Shown piece by piece: positions 42,116 through 52,438 of a DNA stretch of 64,000 nucleotides. Source of the stretch: an uncultured Microbulbifer sp. (GTDB lineage Bacteria > Pseudomonadota > Gammaproteobacteria > Pseudomonadales > Cellvibrionaceae); contig NZ_CANNGQ010000003.1 in the NCBI RefSeq assembly GCF_947504145.1, positions 1 to 64,000 on the forward strand, given 5' to 3'. A program made the position numbers and the translations under genes. Under the pieces are notes generated by a model that saw nothing but the letters and a program-made list of their open reading frames with translations, was not told the DNA's origin and did no database searches. Every line of letters starts with the position of its first letter. Position 1 is the first letter of the stretch.

Positions 42116-42169
42116 CAGTGTTTCGGTGCCACAAGAGCCCAAACAGAGCTCCCGACCGAAGCTCGAGGC

Positions 42170-43678
42170 TCAGTGCCCCCCCAAAACCTTCTCAATCTCT
42201 TCTGGCTTGTCGTGTACTCCGAAGCGGTCAACGATGGTCGAGCTCGCCTCGTTCAGGCCGATCAGCTCGACCTCGGCGCCCTCGCGGCGGAACTTCACCA
42301 CCGCCTTGTCCAGTGAGTACACCGCCGACACATCCCAGAAATGCGCCCGGCTCAGATCAATCACCACCTTGTCCAGCGCCTCTTTAAAATCGAACGCCGC
42401 CACAAACTTGTCCGCCGAATTGAAGAACACCTGCCCCACCACCTTGTAGGTGCGGCAATTGCTCTGCTCATCCAGCTCCGAGCTCACATACATAAAGTGG
42501 CTCACCTTGTTGGCGAAGAATAGAGCCGCCAGCAGCACCCCCACAAACACGCCAAACGCCAGATTATGGGTAAACACTACCACAATCACCGTGGACAGCA
42601 TCACCAGATTGGTGGACAGCGGCAGCTTGTTCAGGTTGCGAATGGAACCCCAGTCGAACGTACCGATGGACACCATGATCATCACCGCCACCAGCGCCGC
42701 CATCGGAATCACCGCCACCCAGTCACTCAGGAACACCACCAGCGTCAGCAAACCGACACCTGCGACCAGGGTAGACAGACGGCCGCGGCCACCAGACTTA
42801 ACGTTGATCACAGACTGACCGATCATCGCACAGCCCGCCATACCACCGAGCAGACCAGCGCCGATATTGGCAATACCCTGGCCCTTACATTCACGGTTCT
42901 TGTCGCTGTTGGTATCGGTCAGATCGTCCACGATGGTCGCCGTCATCAGGGATTCCAGCAGGCCCACAACGGCAAGACCGGCGGAATAAGGGAAGATGAT
43001 CTTCAAGGTCTCGAAGTTCAACGGAACATCCGGCCACAGGAAGATGGGCAGGGTATCCGGCAGCTCACCCATATCACCAACAGTGCGGATATCCAGCCCC
43101 ATGGCCACTGCTACCGCGGTCAACACCAGGATACACACCAGCGGCGACGGCAGAACCTTGCCCACCACCGGCACATACGGGAACAGATAGATAATGCCGA
43201 GGCCGGCAGCAGTCATGGCATAGACATGCCAGGTAACGTCGGTGAGCTCCGGCAGCTGCGCCATAAAGATGAGGATCGCCAGCGCGTTCACAAACCCCGT
43301 GACCACAGCCCTCGATACAAAGCTCATCAGCACCCCGAGCTTGAGGTAACCGGCGATGATCTGCAGCACACCGGTCAACAAGGTAGCCGCTAACAGGTAC
43401 TGAAGGCCGTGCTCCTTGACCAGCGTCACCATCAACAGCGCCATGGCGCCGGTGGCCGCCGAGATCATGCCCGGGCGGCCGCCGACGAAGGCAATGACCG
43501 TGGCAATACAGAAGGAGGCGTACAGGCCCACCCGCGGATCGACACCGGCGATGATGGAGAAAGCGATGGCCTCCGGGATAAGGGCCAGGGCCACCACGAG
43601 GCCGGCCAGCACATCGCGGCGGATGTTGCCGAACCAGTCTTGCCTGGTGGACGACAACAGGGTGTTAGAGAACTGCAT
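42170..43678 (-). CDS. SulP family anion transporter with STAS domain
   Basis: 502 aa. About 10-12 membrane spans (residues about 20-390) with the SulP signature region [35 protein letters not shown], then a C-terminal cytoplasmic STAS domain (about residues 395-495, [20 protein letters not shown]...[23 protein letters not shown]). Relatives carry sulfate or bicarbonate in a sodium- or proton-dependent way. The short length and the sequence resemble BicA/SbtA-context bicarbonate-type members, but the substrate is open. Confidence 0.92.
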   Translation of the reverse strand: MQFSNTLLSSTRQDWFGNIRRDVLAGLVVALALIPEAIAFSIIAGVDPRVGLYASFCIATVIAFVGGRPGMISAATGAMALLMVTLVKEHGLQYLLAATLLTGVLQIIAGYLKLGVLMSFVSRAVVTGFVNALAILIFMAQLPELTDVTWHVYAMTAAGLGIIYLFPYVPVVGKVLPSPLVCILVLTAVAVAMGLDIRTVGDMGELPDTLPIFLWPDVPLNFETLKIIFPYSAGLAVVGLLESLMTATIVDDLTDTNSDKNRECKGQGIANIGAGLLGGMAGCAMIGQSVINVKSGGRGRLSTLVAGVGLLTLVVFLSDWVAVIPMAALVAVMIMVSIGTFDWGSIRNLNKLPLSTNLVMLSTVIVVVFTHNLAFGVFVGVLLAALFFANKVSHFMYVSSELDEQSNCRTYKVVGQVFFNSADKFVAAFDFKEALDKVVIDLSRAHFWDVSAVYSLDKAVVKFRREGAEVELIGLNEASSTIVDRFGVHDKPEEIEKVLGGH

Positions 43679-44025
43679 AATCAGAGGAGCCTGTCTGGGA
43701 TATCTTTTTGGGTATCGTTTTCTGGGTATTGTTTTCGAAGTGTTGTGTCTGGACGGTCTTGATCGAGCCCAGAATGAAGGGCGCGGATTCTAGCACCTTG
43801 GCGTTGCTGGCTAAAGAACGTGCAGGGACTCCCCGGTACATTCAAACGATGGCGACCTATAGGAGCCTGTAGGAGCCTGTGAACCTGACGCCCAAACACC
43901 CTTCTGTCCGTCATCCCGGACACCCCTTGTCCGGACACATTTTCCGGACACCGCCACGCCCTACCGAAAACTCTCATTGGGAATATTTTTCTTATATTTC
44001 AATAACTTAACATGAAAAATCACCT
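43679..44025 (+). promoter_or_regulatory. regulatory region with CCGGACA palindromes upstream of the efflux operon
   Basis: No gene was found. Three related sites, ATCCCGGACA (43913), TGTCCGGACA (43928, a perfect 10-bp palindrome) and TTTCCGGACA (43941), plus a partial one at 43905 (TGTCCGTCA), lie about 80-120 bp upstream of the sigma-54 promoter at 44026. They are good candidates for the binding sites of the NtrC-type regulator encoded at the end of the operon. A direct repeat, aggagcctgt, occurs at 43861 and 43871. Confidence 0.7.
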
Positions 44026-44040
44026 TGGCACGGCAATTGC
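44026..44040 (+). promoter_or_regulatory. sigma-54 (RpoN) promoter of the efflux operon
   Basis: TGGCACGGCAATTGC is a full match to TGGCAC-N5-TTGC with the GG and GC ten bases apart. Expected start near 44052, about 100 bp before the first gene. Confidence 0.88.
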
Positions 44041-44155
44041 GATAAGGCTCCTGCACCCAGAAAATCCACGCTGCATCCGGGCCCCAAATCACCCGCGTCA
44101 CAGTGGCAAAACAAGACAACCGAATCGCAGCACTTATCAGGCACTTGGAAACAAC

Positions 44156-45436
44156 ATGATCAGAGATACCTCCGGGCAGGACGTCCAGCTCGCACCGCAA
44201 AGCCCGTGGAAAAACCCGCGGCTGCTGACTCGCGCTGGCCTGGGCATTAGCGCAGCGGCCTTTGTGGTGTGGGGACTGATGAGCTGGCAGAGCACCAGTG
44301 CCGTGGATGCGAGTGTATCCCTGTCGCGCCTGAACGTTGCGGCCGTAGAACGCGGGGATCTGGTGCGGGATCTGGTAGTGCAGGGCAAGGTGGTCGCGGC
44401 GAACAGCCCTACCCTGTTCAGCCCGGCACAGGGGATTGTGAAATTTTCCGTCAAGGCAGGGGATATCGTTGAGCAGGGCCAGCTACTGGCGGAAGTGGAC
44501 AGTCCGCAGCTGCAGAACCAGCTGGCTCAGGAAAGTGCTCTGTACAACAAGCTCAGCGTAGAGCTTGCCCGGCAGAAGATTCAGGCCAAGCGCCAGCGTC
44601 TGGAGAACACGCAGAAAGCCGATCTGGCGAAGGTCGATCTCGTCGCCGCCCAGCGCGAATTGAAGCGCGCTGAGCTCTCCATGGAAAAGCAGATCATCTC
44701 CCAGCTGGATTTTGAGAAAGCCAGCGATGATTTGGCCCGCGCGGAGCTGGAATACAAACAGGCCGTGCAAAACGTCCAGCTGGAAAATGAAGCCCTCAGC
44801 TTCGAGACCCAGACCCTACAGCTCCAGGTCGACCAGCAGAAGCTGCAGATGACAGAGCTTGAGCGCAAAGTCAACGAACTGCAGATCGTCTCCCCGGTAA
44901 AAGGCACCATCGGCAGCCTCGCCACCACACAGCGCTCCGCTGTAGCGGCCAACACCGCGCTGCTCACCGTTGTAGACCTCACCAGCTTCGAACTGGAAGC
45001 CGCCGTGCCGGAAAACTACGCCGACGACTTGGGCCTCGCCATGGAAGTGGAAATCAACATGGGCGGCAAGAAACTGCCCGGCGAGATCACCGCTATCGCA
45101 CCGGAGGTAATCGACAACCAGGTCACCGCTCGTGTGCGCTTTACCAACGGTCAGCCACAAAACCTACGGCAGAACCTGCGTCTCACCGCCCGGGTACTGC
45201 TGGAAAACCGCCCGGATGTGATGCTGGTAAAACGCGGGGGCTTTCTGGATCAGACTGGTGGACGCTTCGCGTGGAAGCTGAATGACCAGCAGCAGGCAGT
45301 AAAAGTACCGATCACCATCGGCGCGCTGGGGTTGAACCAGGTGGAGATTGTTTCCGGATTGAATGAAGGCGACCGGATTATTACTTCCGCTGCTGATGAA
45401 CTGGACAAGGCGCAGCTGGTTGCCCTGAAAGACTGA
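44156..45436 (+). CDS. membrane-fusion (HlyD/MacA-type) subunit of an ABC efflux system
   Basis: 426 aa from ATG 44156; the frame upstream would begin before the promoter and is rejected. One N-terminal membrane span (residues about 28-48), a barrel-sandwich hybrid half (VVQGKVVAANSPTLFSPAQGIVKFSVKAGDIVEQGQLLAEVDS), a long periplasmic coiled coil (about residues 115-245), the second lipoyl half and beta-barrel domains. It links the inner-membrane ABC permeases to an outer-membrane channel that is not encoded here. First gene of a sigma-54 operon. Confidence 0.92.
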   Translation: MIRDTSGQDVQLAPQSPWKNPRLLTRAGLGISAAAFVVWGLMSWQSTSAVDASVSLSRLNVAAVERGDLVRDLVVQGKVVAANSPTLFSPAQGIVKFSVKAGDIVEQGQLLAEVDSPQLQNQLAQESALYNKLSVELARQKIQAKRQRLENTQKADLAKVDLVAAQRELKRAELSMEKQIISQLDFEKASDDLARAELEYKQAVQNVQLENEALSFETQTLQLQVDQQKLQMTELERKVNELQIVSPVKGTIGSLATTQRSAVAANTALLTVVDLTSFELEAAVPENYADDLGLAMEVEINMGGKKLPGEITAIAPEVIDNQVTARVRFTNGQPQNLRQNLRLTARVLLENRPDVMLVKRGGFLDQTGGRFAWKLNDQQQAVKVPITIGALGLNQVEIVSGLNEGDRIITSAADELDKAQLVALKD

Positions 45437-45543
45437 TCAAACAAACTGAACTCTGATGCGAAGGCGCTGATACCGATTGTGGTGCCGCCCAAAGATTTGA
45501 AAGAACCCACGAACACAAGACTACCAAGACAAGGAAATCCACC

Positions 45544-46245
45544 ATGCTGAAGATGCACAACATCCGCAAAAGCTACCGCACCGATACCATCGAAACCCAC
45601 GCGCTACGGGACTTCAGCCTGGAAGTGAACGAAGGGGAATTTGTCTCCGTCACCGGCCCCAGCGGCTCCGGTAAAACCACCTTCCTGAATATCGCAGGCC
45701 TGCTGGAAACGCCCACCGGCGGCGAATACCTGCTGGACGGGCAGGAAGTCGGCAACCTGTCGGACCGCGAGCGCTCGCGTATGCGCAATGAAAAAATCGG
45801 CTTTATCTTTCAGGGCTTCAACCTGATCCCCGACCTCAACCTGTTCGACAACATCGATGTGCCCTTGCGCTACCGCGGCTTCAACGGCAAAGAGCGCCGC
45901 CGCCGCATCGAAAGAGCCCTGGAACAGGTTGGCCTCTCCGCCCGGGCCAAACACCTGCCCGCGCAACTGTCCGGTGGCCAGCAGCAGCGCGTCGCCATCG
46001 CCCGCGCCCTCGCCGGCGAACCCCGCTTCCTGCTCGCCGATGAACCCACCGGCAACCTCGACTCCCTCATGGCCCGCCAGGTCATGGAACTGCTGGAGTT
46101 CATCAACGAATGGGGCACCACCATCGTCATGGTTACCCACGACCCGGACCTCGCGCGCCGTGCGCAGCGCAACATCCAGATTGTCGATGGCCAGGTCTCC
46201 GACCTGCGCCAGAGCATTGCGCAACAAGAAATCGCCACCGCATAA
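45544..46245 (+). CDS. ABC transporter ATP-binding protein (MacB/LolD-type)
   Basis: 233 aa. Walker A GPSGSGKTT (residues about 38-46), Q-loop FQGFNLIPDLNL, signature LSGGQQQRVAIARALAGEP, Walker B FLLADEPTGNLDS and the switch His in VMVTHDPDLARRA. The sequence class is the LolD/MacB group that partners FtsX-fold permeases and works by mechanotransmission rather than direct transport. Second gene of the operon. Confidence 0.96.
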   Translation: MLKMHNIRKSYRTDTIETHALRDFSLEVNEGEFVSVTGPSGSGKTTFLNIAGLLETPTGGEYLLDGQEVGNLSDRERSRMRNEKIGFIFQGFNLIPDLNLFDNIDVPLRYRGFNGKERRRRIERALEQVGLSARAKHLPAQLSGGQQQRVAIARALAGEPRFLLADEPTGNLDSLMARQVMELLEFINEWGTTIVMVTHDPDLARRAQRNIQIVDGQVSDLRQSIAQQEIATA

Positions 46246-46284
46246 GCTGACCACGCGTTTGCTGAAAAGAAAAAGGACACCGAA

Positions 46285-47616
46285 ATGATCGGCTACTACA
46301 TCAGCCTCGCCCTGCGCAGCCTGCGGGGCACACCCATACTGAGCGCGCTTATGATCGCCGCCATCGCCGTAGGCGTGGGCGCTTCCATGACCGTACTAAC
46401 GGTCAACTACATGACCTCAAAAAACCCACTGGTAGACAAGGATGACCAGCTCTACGCCGTACAGCTCGACGGCTGGGATCCCAACGAGGCCTACAACCGG
46501 GGAGCCAAAGGTAATCAGATGCCCTGGCAGCTGACCTACCGGGACGCCACCGCCCTATTGCGTTCGGATATTCCCAAGCGCCAGGTCGCCATGCACAAAT
46601 TCGGATTCACCGTCTCCGTGGACGACGCCGAAGTGCGCCCCTTTGTGGCAGTGACCCGCGTAACCACTCGCGATTTCTTCGCCCTGTTTGATGCCCCATT
46701 CCAGTATGGCGGGACCTGGGAAAAGTCTGCAGACGAATCCCCAAAACAGGTTGTTGTTCTGTCCCAGGCCACCAACGAAAAACTGTTTGGCGATAAGAAT
46801 AGCGTGGGAGAAGTGATTCAGCTGAATGGCGAAGCCTTTACCGTCATCGGCGTACTGAAAGAGTGGAATCCATCGCCCAAGGTTTACGACCTCAACAACG
46901 GTCATTTCCAAGATTCTGAAGAACTCTACATTCCTTTTGGCCTGCACCGAAAGTTCGAAATCCACAGCTGGGGCAACAATAACGGCTGGAACAGCGACAT
47001 CGCCAAGGGTTTGACCGGTTACGAGGCCCATTTACACAGTGAATCGGTGTGGATTCAGTACTGGGTTGAACTGGAAAACGGTGCACAAAAGCGTGAGTAC
47101 GAAGAGTTTCTCGCAAACCACATCCGCCAGCAGAAAGAACAGGGGCGCTTCCAACGACCACTCAAGTTCGCCCTCAGCCGCCCCTCCGAGTGGCTGGTAA
47201 TGAACGAAGTGCTGGACCACGACAGTCGTGTCCTCGCCTGGTGCGCGCTTGCCTTTCTGCTGGTGTGCGTGGTGAATGCCATCGCTTTGCTGCTTGCCAA
47301 ATTCCTGCGCAAGGCGCCGGAAGCCGGTGTGCGTCGCGCGCTGGGTGCCAGCCGGCAATCCATATTCGTGCAGCACCTGATGGAAAGCAGCTGCATTGGC
47401 GTGCTTGGCGGTATCGCGGGTATTGGCCTCGCTCTATTGGGGTTGACCGGGGTTCGTGTGCTGGCGGGCGGAGGTTTTGACCGCGTTGCGCACATGGATT
47501 GGGCGATGGTGTTTGCCGCCATTGGCCTGGCCATCGTTGCGAGCCTGTTGGCCGGCCTATATCCAGCCTGGCGCATCAGCCAGACCAACCCTTCCATTTA
47601 TTTGAAAACCCAATAA
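46285..47616 (+). CDS. MacB/FtsX-type ABC permease
   Basis: 443 aa. Membrane span 1 at residues about 18-42, a large periplasmic MacB_PCD domain, and a C-terminal FtsX domain with three spans (about residues 310-335, 360-385 and 405-430) containing RRALGASRQSIFVQHLMESS and ending in PSIYLKTQ. Works with the ATPase encoded upstream. Paralogue of the next gene, so a heterodimeric permease is likely. Confidence 0.93.
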   Translation: MIGYYISLALRSLRGTPILSALMIAAIAVGVGASMTVLTVNYMTSKNPLVDKDDQLYAVQLDGWDPNEAYNRGAKGNQMPWQLTYRDATALLRSDIPKRQVAMHKFGFTVSVDDAEVRPFVAVTRVTTRDFFALFDAPFQYGGTWEKSADESPKQVVVLSQATNEKLFGDKNSVGEVIQLNGEAFTVIGVLKEWNPSPKVYDLNNGHFQDSEELYIPFGLHRKFEIHSWGNNNGWNSDIAKGLTGYEAHLHSESVWIQYWVELENGAQKREYEEFLANHIRQQKEQGRFQRPLKFALSRPSEWLVMNEVLDHDSRVLAWCALAFLLVCVVNAIALLLAKFLRKAPEAGVRRALGASRQSIFVQHLMESSCIGVLGGIAGIGLALLGLTGVRVLAGGGFDRVAHMDWAMVFAAIGLAIVASLLAGLYPAWRISQTNPSIYLKTQ

Positions 47617-47635
47617 GCCGGAAAAGGAAACAACC

Positions 47636-48844
47636 GTGTTTGAACTCAAACCCATGCTGTCCGCCCTCTGGCGAAACAAAGTTTCTGCCATGCTGATCGC
47701 CCTGCAGATTGCGCTGACCCTGGCCATCGTCAGTAATGCCGTCACGATCATTCAGGAGCGACAGGAAAAAATCGCCCGTCCCACCGGGATCGATGTCGAA
47801 AACCTCATTGCTGTGACGTTTATGCCCGTACCCGCGGACTACGATATGGCCGGTGCCGTAGCGGCCGATCTCGACCTGATGCGCTCCATGCCCGGAGTGG
47901 TGGATGCCAGTGTCACCAACCAGGCTCCGATTTCCGGCTCAGGCTCTGCCAGCGGCTACTTTTTTGAGCCCAATCAGGAAGTTGGCGATATCACCGCCAA
48001 CTACTATCAGACAGATCCACATTTCATAAATACACTCGGATTGAAACTCACCGCCGGGCGCAACTTCCGCGAAGATGAGATGGATATTCTGGGGCCCCAT
48101 CAAAATTACAACGCCGATGTCGCTATTATCACCCAGCAATTCGCCGATCAGGCTTTCCCCGGGGAAAGCGCACTTGGCAAGTACCTGTACGGTGGCCGCG
48201 ATGATCATCCGACCCAGATTATCGGCATCGTTGAACGGCATATCGGCGCCTGGCCGGGCTGGAGCCTGGCGGGCAACGTCGTGTTTTATCCAGTAATGGC
48301 CGAAGGCAACCATAAGCGCTACCTGGTTCGCACCGAGCCAGGCCAGCGCGACGAGATTTTCAAACAACTGGAAGACAAACTCGCCGAGCGGGACCCGCAG
48401 CGGGTCATCCATCTGGAAACCACAGAAAATCACATGAAGGAGACCTACTCCAGTGACAATCTGATGATCAAGGTACTGACTCTGGTGGTCAGCCTGCTGA
48501 CCTTTATCGTTGCACTGGGCATCGTCGGACTGACGATTTTCTGGATCAACCAGCGCGCCAAACAGATTGGGATTCGCCGCGCACTGGGTGCCAGCCGTCG
48601 CAACATCAGCCGCTACTTCCTGCTGGAAAACAGCATTATTGCCATTACCGGTCTGGTACTGGGTGGCACCGCGGCAATGCTTATCAACGGATTGATCGCC
48701 TCCAATTTTTCCCAGCCGTTACTCTCGCTACCTATGCTGATCACCTGTGCGTTAGTATTGCTGCTGGTTAGCCTGCTGGCGGCGCTGGTTCCGGCACTGC
48801 GTGCCGCGAATATTTCGCCGGCGATGGCGACACGTAGCGTTTAG
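47636..48844 (+). CDS. MacB/FtsX-type ABC permease (second subunit)
   Basis: 402 aa from GTG 47636 (aaaaggaaacaacc signal). It has the same layout as its neighbour: N-terminal span (residues about 18-40), periplasmic domain, then three spans with GIRRALGASRRNISRYFLLENSI and ending LRAANISPAMATRSV. Substrate of the pair is not known; relatives export peptides, lipids or siderophores. Confidence 0.93.
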   Translation: MFELKPMLSALWRNKVSAMLIALQIALTLAIVSNAVTIIQERQEKIARPTGIDVENLIAVTFMPVPADYDMAGAVAADLDLMRSMPGVVDASVTNQAPISGSGSASGYFFEPNQEVGDITANYYQTDPHFINTLGLKLTAGRNFREDEMDILGPHQNYNADVAIITQQFADQAFPGESALGKYLYGGRDDHPTQIIGIVERHIGAWPGWSLAGNVVFYPVMAEGNHKRYLVRTEPGQRDEIFKQLEDKLAERDPQRVIHLETTENHMKETYSSDNLMIKVLTLVVSLLTFIVALGIVGLTIFWINQRAKQIGIRRALGASRRNISRYFLLENSIIAITGLVLGGTAAMLINGLIASNFSQPLLSLPMLITCALVLLLVSLLAALVPALRAANISPAMATRSV

Positions 48845-48918
48845 TAATCACAACGAAGTACGAATGTAAGATGCGAAGCCTCTGCAAGTGAAGACTACTT
48901 GCAGGGGCCCCATGAAAT

Positions 48919-50292
48919 TTGACTACGAAGCTGGAGCCGCTTTCGTTGGACAAAGTACTTATCATCGACGACAACACCGGCATTATCTCTGCCCTGTCCC
49001 TGCTGTTGTCCCTCCACAATATCCAAACTCTCTCCGCCATTACGCCCCAGGCGGGGCTGCAGCTGCTGCGGGAAAACCCGGATGTTGGCCTCGTCATTCA
49101 GGACATGAACTTCACCGCCGATACCACTTCCGGGGAAGAGGGCCGCGCGCTGTTTTTTGCCCTGCGCGAACTGCAACCGGATATACCGGTCATCCTGCTC
49201 ACCGCCTGGACCCAGCTGGAAATGGCCGTCGAACTGGTCAAGGCCGGGGCGGCGGACTATGTGGGCAAGCCCTGGGATGACAACAAGCTCATCGCTACGA
49301 TCAAAAACCTGCTGGAACTGCACGATCTGCAAGAACAGCAGCGACAATCCCAAAACCGCGCACAGAAAGCGCGAGACCAGCTGCAAGACCAGTTTGATTT
49401 ACGGGGTATCATCTACCGCAGCCAGCGCGTGCAGACCCTGCTGGAAATGGCCACCCAGGTGGCCCATGCCCATGTACCCGTACTGATCACCGGGCCTAAC
49501 GGTGCCGGCAAAGAAAAAATTGCCGATATTGTGCAGGCCAACTCCAGCGTAAAAGACGGCCCCTATATCAAGGTCAATGTGGGTGCGCTGCCGGAAGAAT
49601 TGATGGAAGCGGAGCTGTTCGGTGCAGAAGCCGGTGCCTACACCGGCGCCGGCAATAAGGTGCGACAGGGTCGGTTCGAAGCGGCGGACGGCGGCACCCT
49701 GTTTCTCGACGAGATCGGTGAGCTTTCCGCTAGCGGCCAGGTAAAACTGCTGCGCGTATTGCAGACCGGAGAATTTCAGCGCCTGGGCAGCAGCCAGACC
49801 CGCAAGGTGCAGGTGCGCGTGATCAGCGCCACTAACAGCAATCTGCAACAGATGATTGCCGATGGCCGCTTCCGCCAGGACCTGTTCTATCGCTTGAATG
49901 TGATTGAACTGAAACTGCCGCCACTGAGCGAGCGACCGGAAGATATTCTGCCACTGGCCCGGGGCTTCCTCGCCGGGAGCGGAAAAAATCTGGGGCCTCA
50001 GGCCCAGCAAAGCCTGATGCGCTACCGCTGGCCGGGCAATGTGCGTGAACTGCAAAACGTAATGCAGCGCGCCGCCGTACTCACCAAAGACGAAATCATT
50101 GAAGAGACGACTCTCGCCCTGCCGGAAGACACGCAGTTAAAAATGCCGGAACACAGCTTTGAACCCAGCCGCGAACTGCTGGAGCAGACCCTGGCGAACT
50201 GCAACGGCATTATCGCCCAGGCCGCCCGCGAGCTGGGCCTGAGCCGCCAGGCGCTCTACCGCCGCCTGGATAAATACGGAATCCCCTACTGA
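48919..50292 (+). CDS. NtrC-family response regulator of the efflux operon
   Basis: 457 aa. Receiver with Asp62 (VIQDMNF) and the Lys in GKPWDD. AAA+ with an unusual Walker A ([10 protein letters not shown] instead of GESGTGKE), sigma-54-contact loop GAYTGA (Tyr variant), Walker [13 protein letters not shown] and a C-terminal Fis-type helix-turn-helix ([23 protein letters not shown]). The start is a TTG at 48919 or at 48949; an ATG at 48912 is out of frame. It should activate the sigma-54 promoter at 44026. Confidence 0.93.
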   Translation: MTTKLEPLSLDKVLIIDDNTGIISALSLLLSLHNIQTLSAITPQAGLQLLRENPDVGLVIQDMNFTADTTSGEEGRALFFALRELQPDIPVILLTAWTQLEMAVELVKAGAADYVGKPWDDNKLIATIKNLLELHDLQEQQRQSQNRAQKARDQLQDQFDLRGIIYRSQRVQTLLEMATQVAHAHVPVLITGPNGAGKEKIADIVQANSSVKDGPYIKVNVGALPEELMEAELFGAEAGAYTGAGNKVRQGRFEAADGGTLFLDEIGELSASGQVKLLRVLQTGEFQRLGSSQTRKVQVRVISATNSNLQQMIADGRFRQDLFYRLNVIELKLPPLSERPEDILPLARGFLAGSGKNLGPQAQQSLMRYRWPGNVRELQNVMQRAAVLTKDEIIEETTLALPEDTQLKMPEHSFEPSRELLEQTLANCNGIIAQAARELGLSRQALYRRLDKYGIPY

Positions 50293-51629
50293 TGCCCCGC
50301 GGTACCAGCCCAAAAACCTCGATCGAAGGAAAACTGTTCGCCACGGTCATACTCGCGGTAACACTGGGTACGGGGATTCCCTTTGGCCTGTTGCACCTGG
50401 GCGCACAGCCGATATTAGCCTGGAGCGCCGGCCTGTTGCTGGCACTCGTTCTAGCGTATGTGCTGTTGCGGCCGCTCACCCACAACCTCAACCGCGCACT
50501 GCAGAGCCTCGAAGGCGGCCTGCTGAATTTCCGCGACGGCGACTTTTCCATTTCCCTGGCACTGAACCGCAAAGACCAGCTAGGGCAGCTGGCGGACCTG
50601 TACAACGAGGTGGGAGAAATACTTCGGCGGGAACGGGCACATATCCACCAACGAGAATTACTGCTGGATACGGTGATCCAGAGCTCACCGCTGGCGCTGC
50701 TGCTGATCGATCAGCGCGAACATATCATTTACGCGAATACCAGCGCGCGCCACCTGCTGCACAATGGAAAACCGTTACAGGGACATCTGCTACAACAGAT
50801 TCTTACCCTGTGCCCGCCCGAGCTGGCACGGGCTATCGAGCAGAAACAGGACGGACTCACCAGCTATCTCGACGACGACGGCAGCCACACGCTGCATATC
50901 AGTAACAGCACCTTCGTACTCAACGCGCAAAAGCACCGACTGATTCTATTGCGGGAAATGACCAAAGAGCTGACCCGCGCTGAAGTACAGGTGTGGAAAA
51001 AAGTCATTCGCCTGATCAGCCACGAGCTGAACAATTCCCTCGCGCCCATTTCCTCCATGGCGCACAGCGGCAAGATGCTCTCGGAGAAAATCGACTCGCC
51101 GCAACTGGCGGGTGTATTTGATGTGATTGCCGACCGCTGCCGACATCTGACCGAATTCACCCAGGGCTATGCGCGTTTCGCCAAATTGCCGCCGCCTTCC
51201 TGTGAGGAGGTGCATTGGTCATCTCTGGTGACGCACCTTCAGGCGTTGCACCCGGTTACGCTGAAAGGGAAATTGCCACTGCGGCCGGGCTATTTTGATC
51301 CGGTACAAATGGAGCAGGCGCTGTTAAACCTGCTGAAGAACGCCGGAGAGTCGGGCAGTGCGGAAGAGGATATTACTCTGCAAATTGAGGCCGATGCTCA
51401 CGGCCAGCTACTCACCGTATCGGACGGCGGCAGTGGTATGAACGACAAGGTATTGCAGCAAGCGCTACTGCCCTTCTACTCCACCAAACCCCAGGGTGTG
51501 GGTCTGGGGCTGGCCTTGTGCCGGGAAATTGCCGACGCCCACGGCGGACAGATTCGGCTACACAACCGGCGCGAAGGAGGACTACAGGTCAGCCTGTGGC
51601 TGCCCTGGCCCGATTCTGGAGAACGGTAG
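50292..51629 (+). CDS. NtrY-like sensor histidine kinase
   Basis: 445 aa. Two N-terminal spans (residues about 16-36 and 40-60), a HAMP-like linker, a PAS-like domain (about 125-225, LLDTVIQSSPLALLLIDQREHIIYANTSARHLL), an H-box LISHELNNSLAPIS with phospho-acceptor His244, and an ATPase domain (LLNLLKNAGESG, VSDGGSGM, GVGLGLALCREIADAHGG). Its ATG overlaps the regulator's stop by one base, so the two are cotranslated. Signal unknown. Confidence 0.93.
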   Translation: MPRGTSPKTSIEGKLFATVILAVTLGTGIPFGLLHLGAQPILAWSAGLLLALVLAYVLLRPLTHNLNRALQSLEGGLLNFRDGDFSISLALNRKDQLGQLADLYNEVGEILRRERAHIHQRELLLDTVIQSSPLALLLIDQREHIIYANTSARHLLHNGKPLQGHLLQQILTLCPPELARAIEQKQDGLTSYLDDDGSHTLHISNSTFVLNAQKHRLILLREMTKELTRAEVQVWKKVIRLISHELNNSLAPISSMAHSGKMLSEKIDSPQLAGVFDVIADRCRHLTEFTQGYARFAKLPPPSCEEVHWSSLVTHLQALHPVTLKGKLPLRPGYFDPVQMEQALLNLLKNAGESGSAEEDITLQIEADAHGQLLTVSDGGSGMNDKVLQQALLPFYSTKPQGVGLGLALCREIADAHGGQIRLHNRREGGLQVSLWLPWPDSGER

Positions 51630-51667
51630 GTGGGCGGTAGGTAAGCGGTAGCCAACCAGCAAGCCAC

Positions 51668-52063
51668 TTACGCACCCACGGTGTGGCAGCGCAACCCCTC
51701 ACTGTACATCCAGCATTTACCGCCCTCGGGACAGGGAGCATCCACTGCCATCGGTGACGTGCCAGCAGGGCACTGTGGCGCGCGTCCCGCGGTACACCAG
51801 GCGCCGGTATCCAGCTGATAACAGACTGCATCGTCCACCAGACAGGAACCTGCGGTGTGAACCTCGGTGTCACCGGCGAAGCAATTGCGGGGATAAGCGG
51901 GCAGCAGGTTGGCCGGCAACGGCCGCTGGTAATAAGTAGCCGGCGTGCCGGTGAGGTCACACCAGAAACCATCCAGACCGGCGGCATTTTCCAAATTGCC
52001 ACCGGTGTTGGCGCAGCCAGCCGACAGCAGAATAGCCAATACGTAAAAAAGGCGCAGCTTCAT
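51668..52063 (-). CDS. small Cys-rich lipoprotein, unknown function
   Basis: 131 aa. Signal peptide with lipobox LSAGC (Cys17). The mature protein has nine cysteines besides the lipidated one. The C-terminal part, CPAGTSPMAVDAPCPEGG, followed by a C-W-M-Y-x3-G-L-R-C segment, resembles the neighbouring lipoprotein at 52131. Function unknown; three such genes lie in tandem on this strand. Confidence 0.82.
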   Translation of the reverse strand: MKLRLFYVLAILLSAGCANTGGNLENAAGLDGFWCDLTGTPATYYQRPLPANLLPAYPRNCFAGDTEVHTAGSCLVDDAVCYQLDTGAWCTAGRAPQCPAGTSPMAVDAPCPEGGKCWMYSEGLRCHTVGA

Positions 52064-52130
52064 ATCACGTCCTCTGTGATAGCTAATCCAGGTACCCCAC
52101 TCCCTGAGGTATCACGAGCATTCGCGCGAT

Positions 52131-52391
52131 TTACTTCTCGTACACGATGCAGCGGCGGCCGCCAGAAATTTCATAGCACTGGGCAGTGGCCGGACAAATG
52201 GAGCCCGGTGCCAACTCTTCGGCATCACCGGGGCAACCATCGTAGTTGGTTTTCTGCTCCGCATGCGCTGGCGCACGGGGAATGGGCGCACTGTTAGGGT
52301 AGACCACCTGATCGCGCACACTGCTGGTACCACAGGCGGAAAGCAGCGTCGCTGCCGCCATCAGGGAAAGTATCGTCACTCGTTTGCGCAT
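52131..52391 (-). CDS. small lipoprotein, paralogue of its neighbour
   Basis: 86 aa. Lipobox LSAC (Cys20). The C-terminal part CPGDAEELAPGSICPATAQCYEISGGRRC has the same Cys-Pro / Cys-Pro / Cys / G-x-R-C spacing as the protein at 51668, which points to an old duplication. A ggaggc signal precedes the ATG. Function unknown. Confidence 0.82.
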   Translation of the reverse strand: MRKRVTILSLMAAATLLSACGTSSVRDQVVYPNSAPIPRAPAHAEQKTNYDGCPGDAEELAPGSICPATAQCYEISGGRRCIVYEK

Positions 52392-52438
52392 GGGGCCTCC
52401 TTAACAATCACTTCAGATACCGGTTGAATACACGCCCC

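Noticed and set aside
42096..42169. Peptide-coding potential around the 142-bp element
   Set aside because: Short frames there are products of the inverted repeats and have no start signals.
44012..44155. N-terminal extension of the membrane-fusion protein
   Set aside because: Its start lies upstream of the sigma-54 promoter and its sequence is not conserved-looking.
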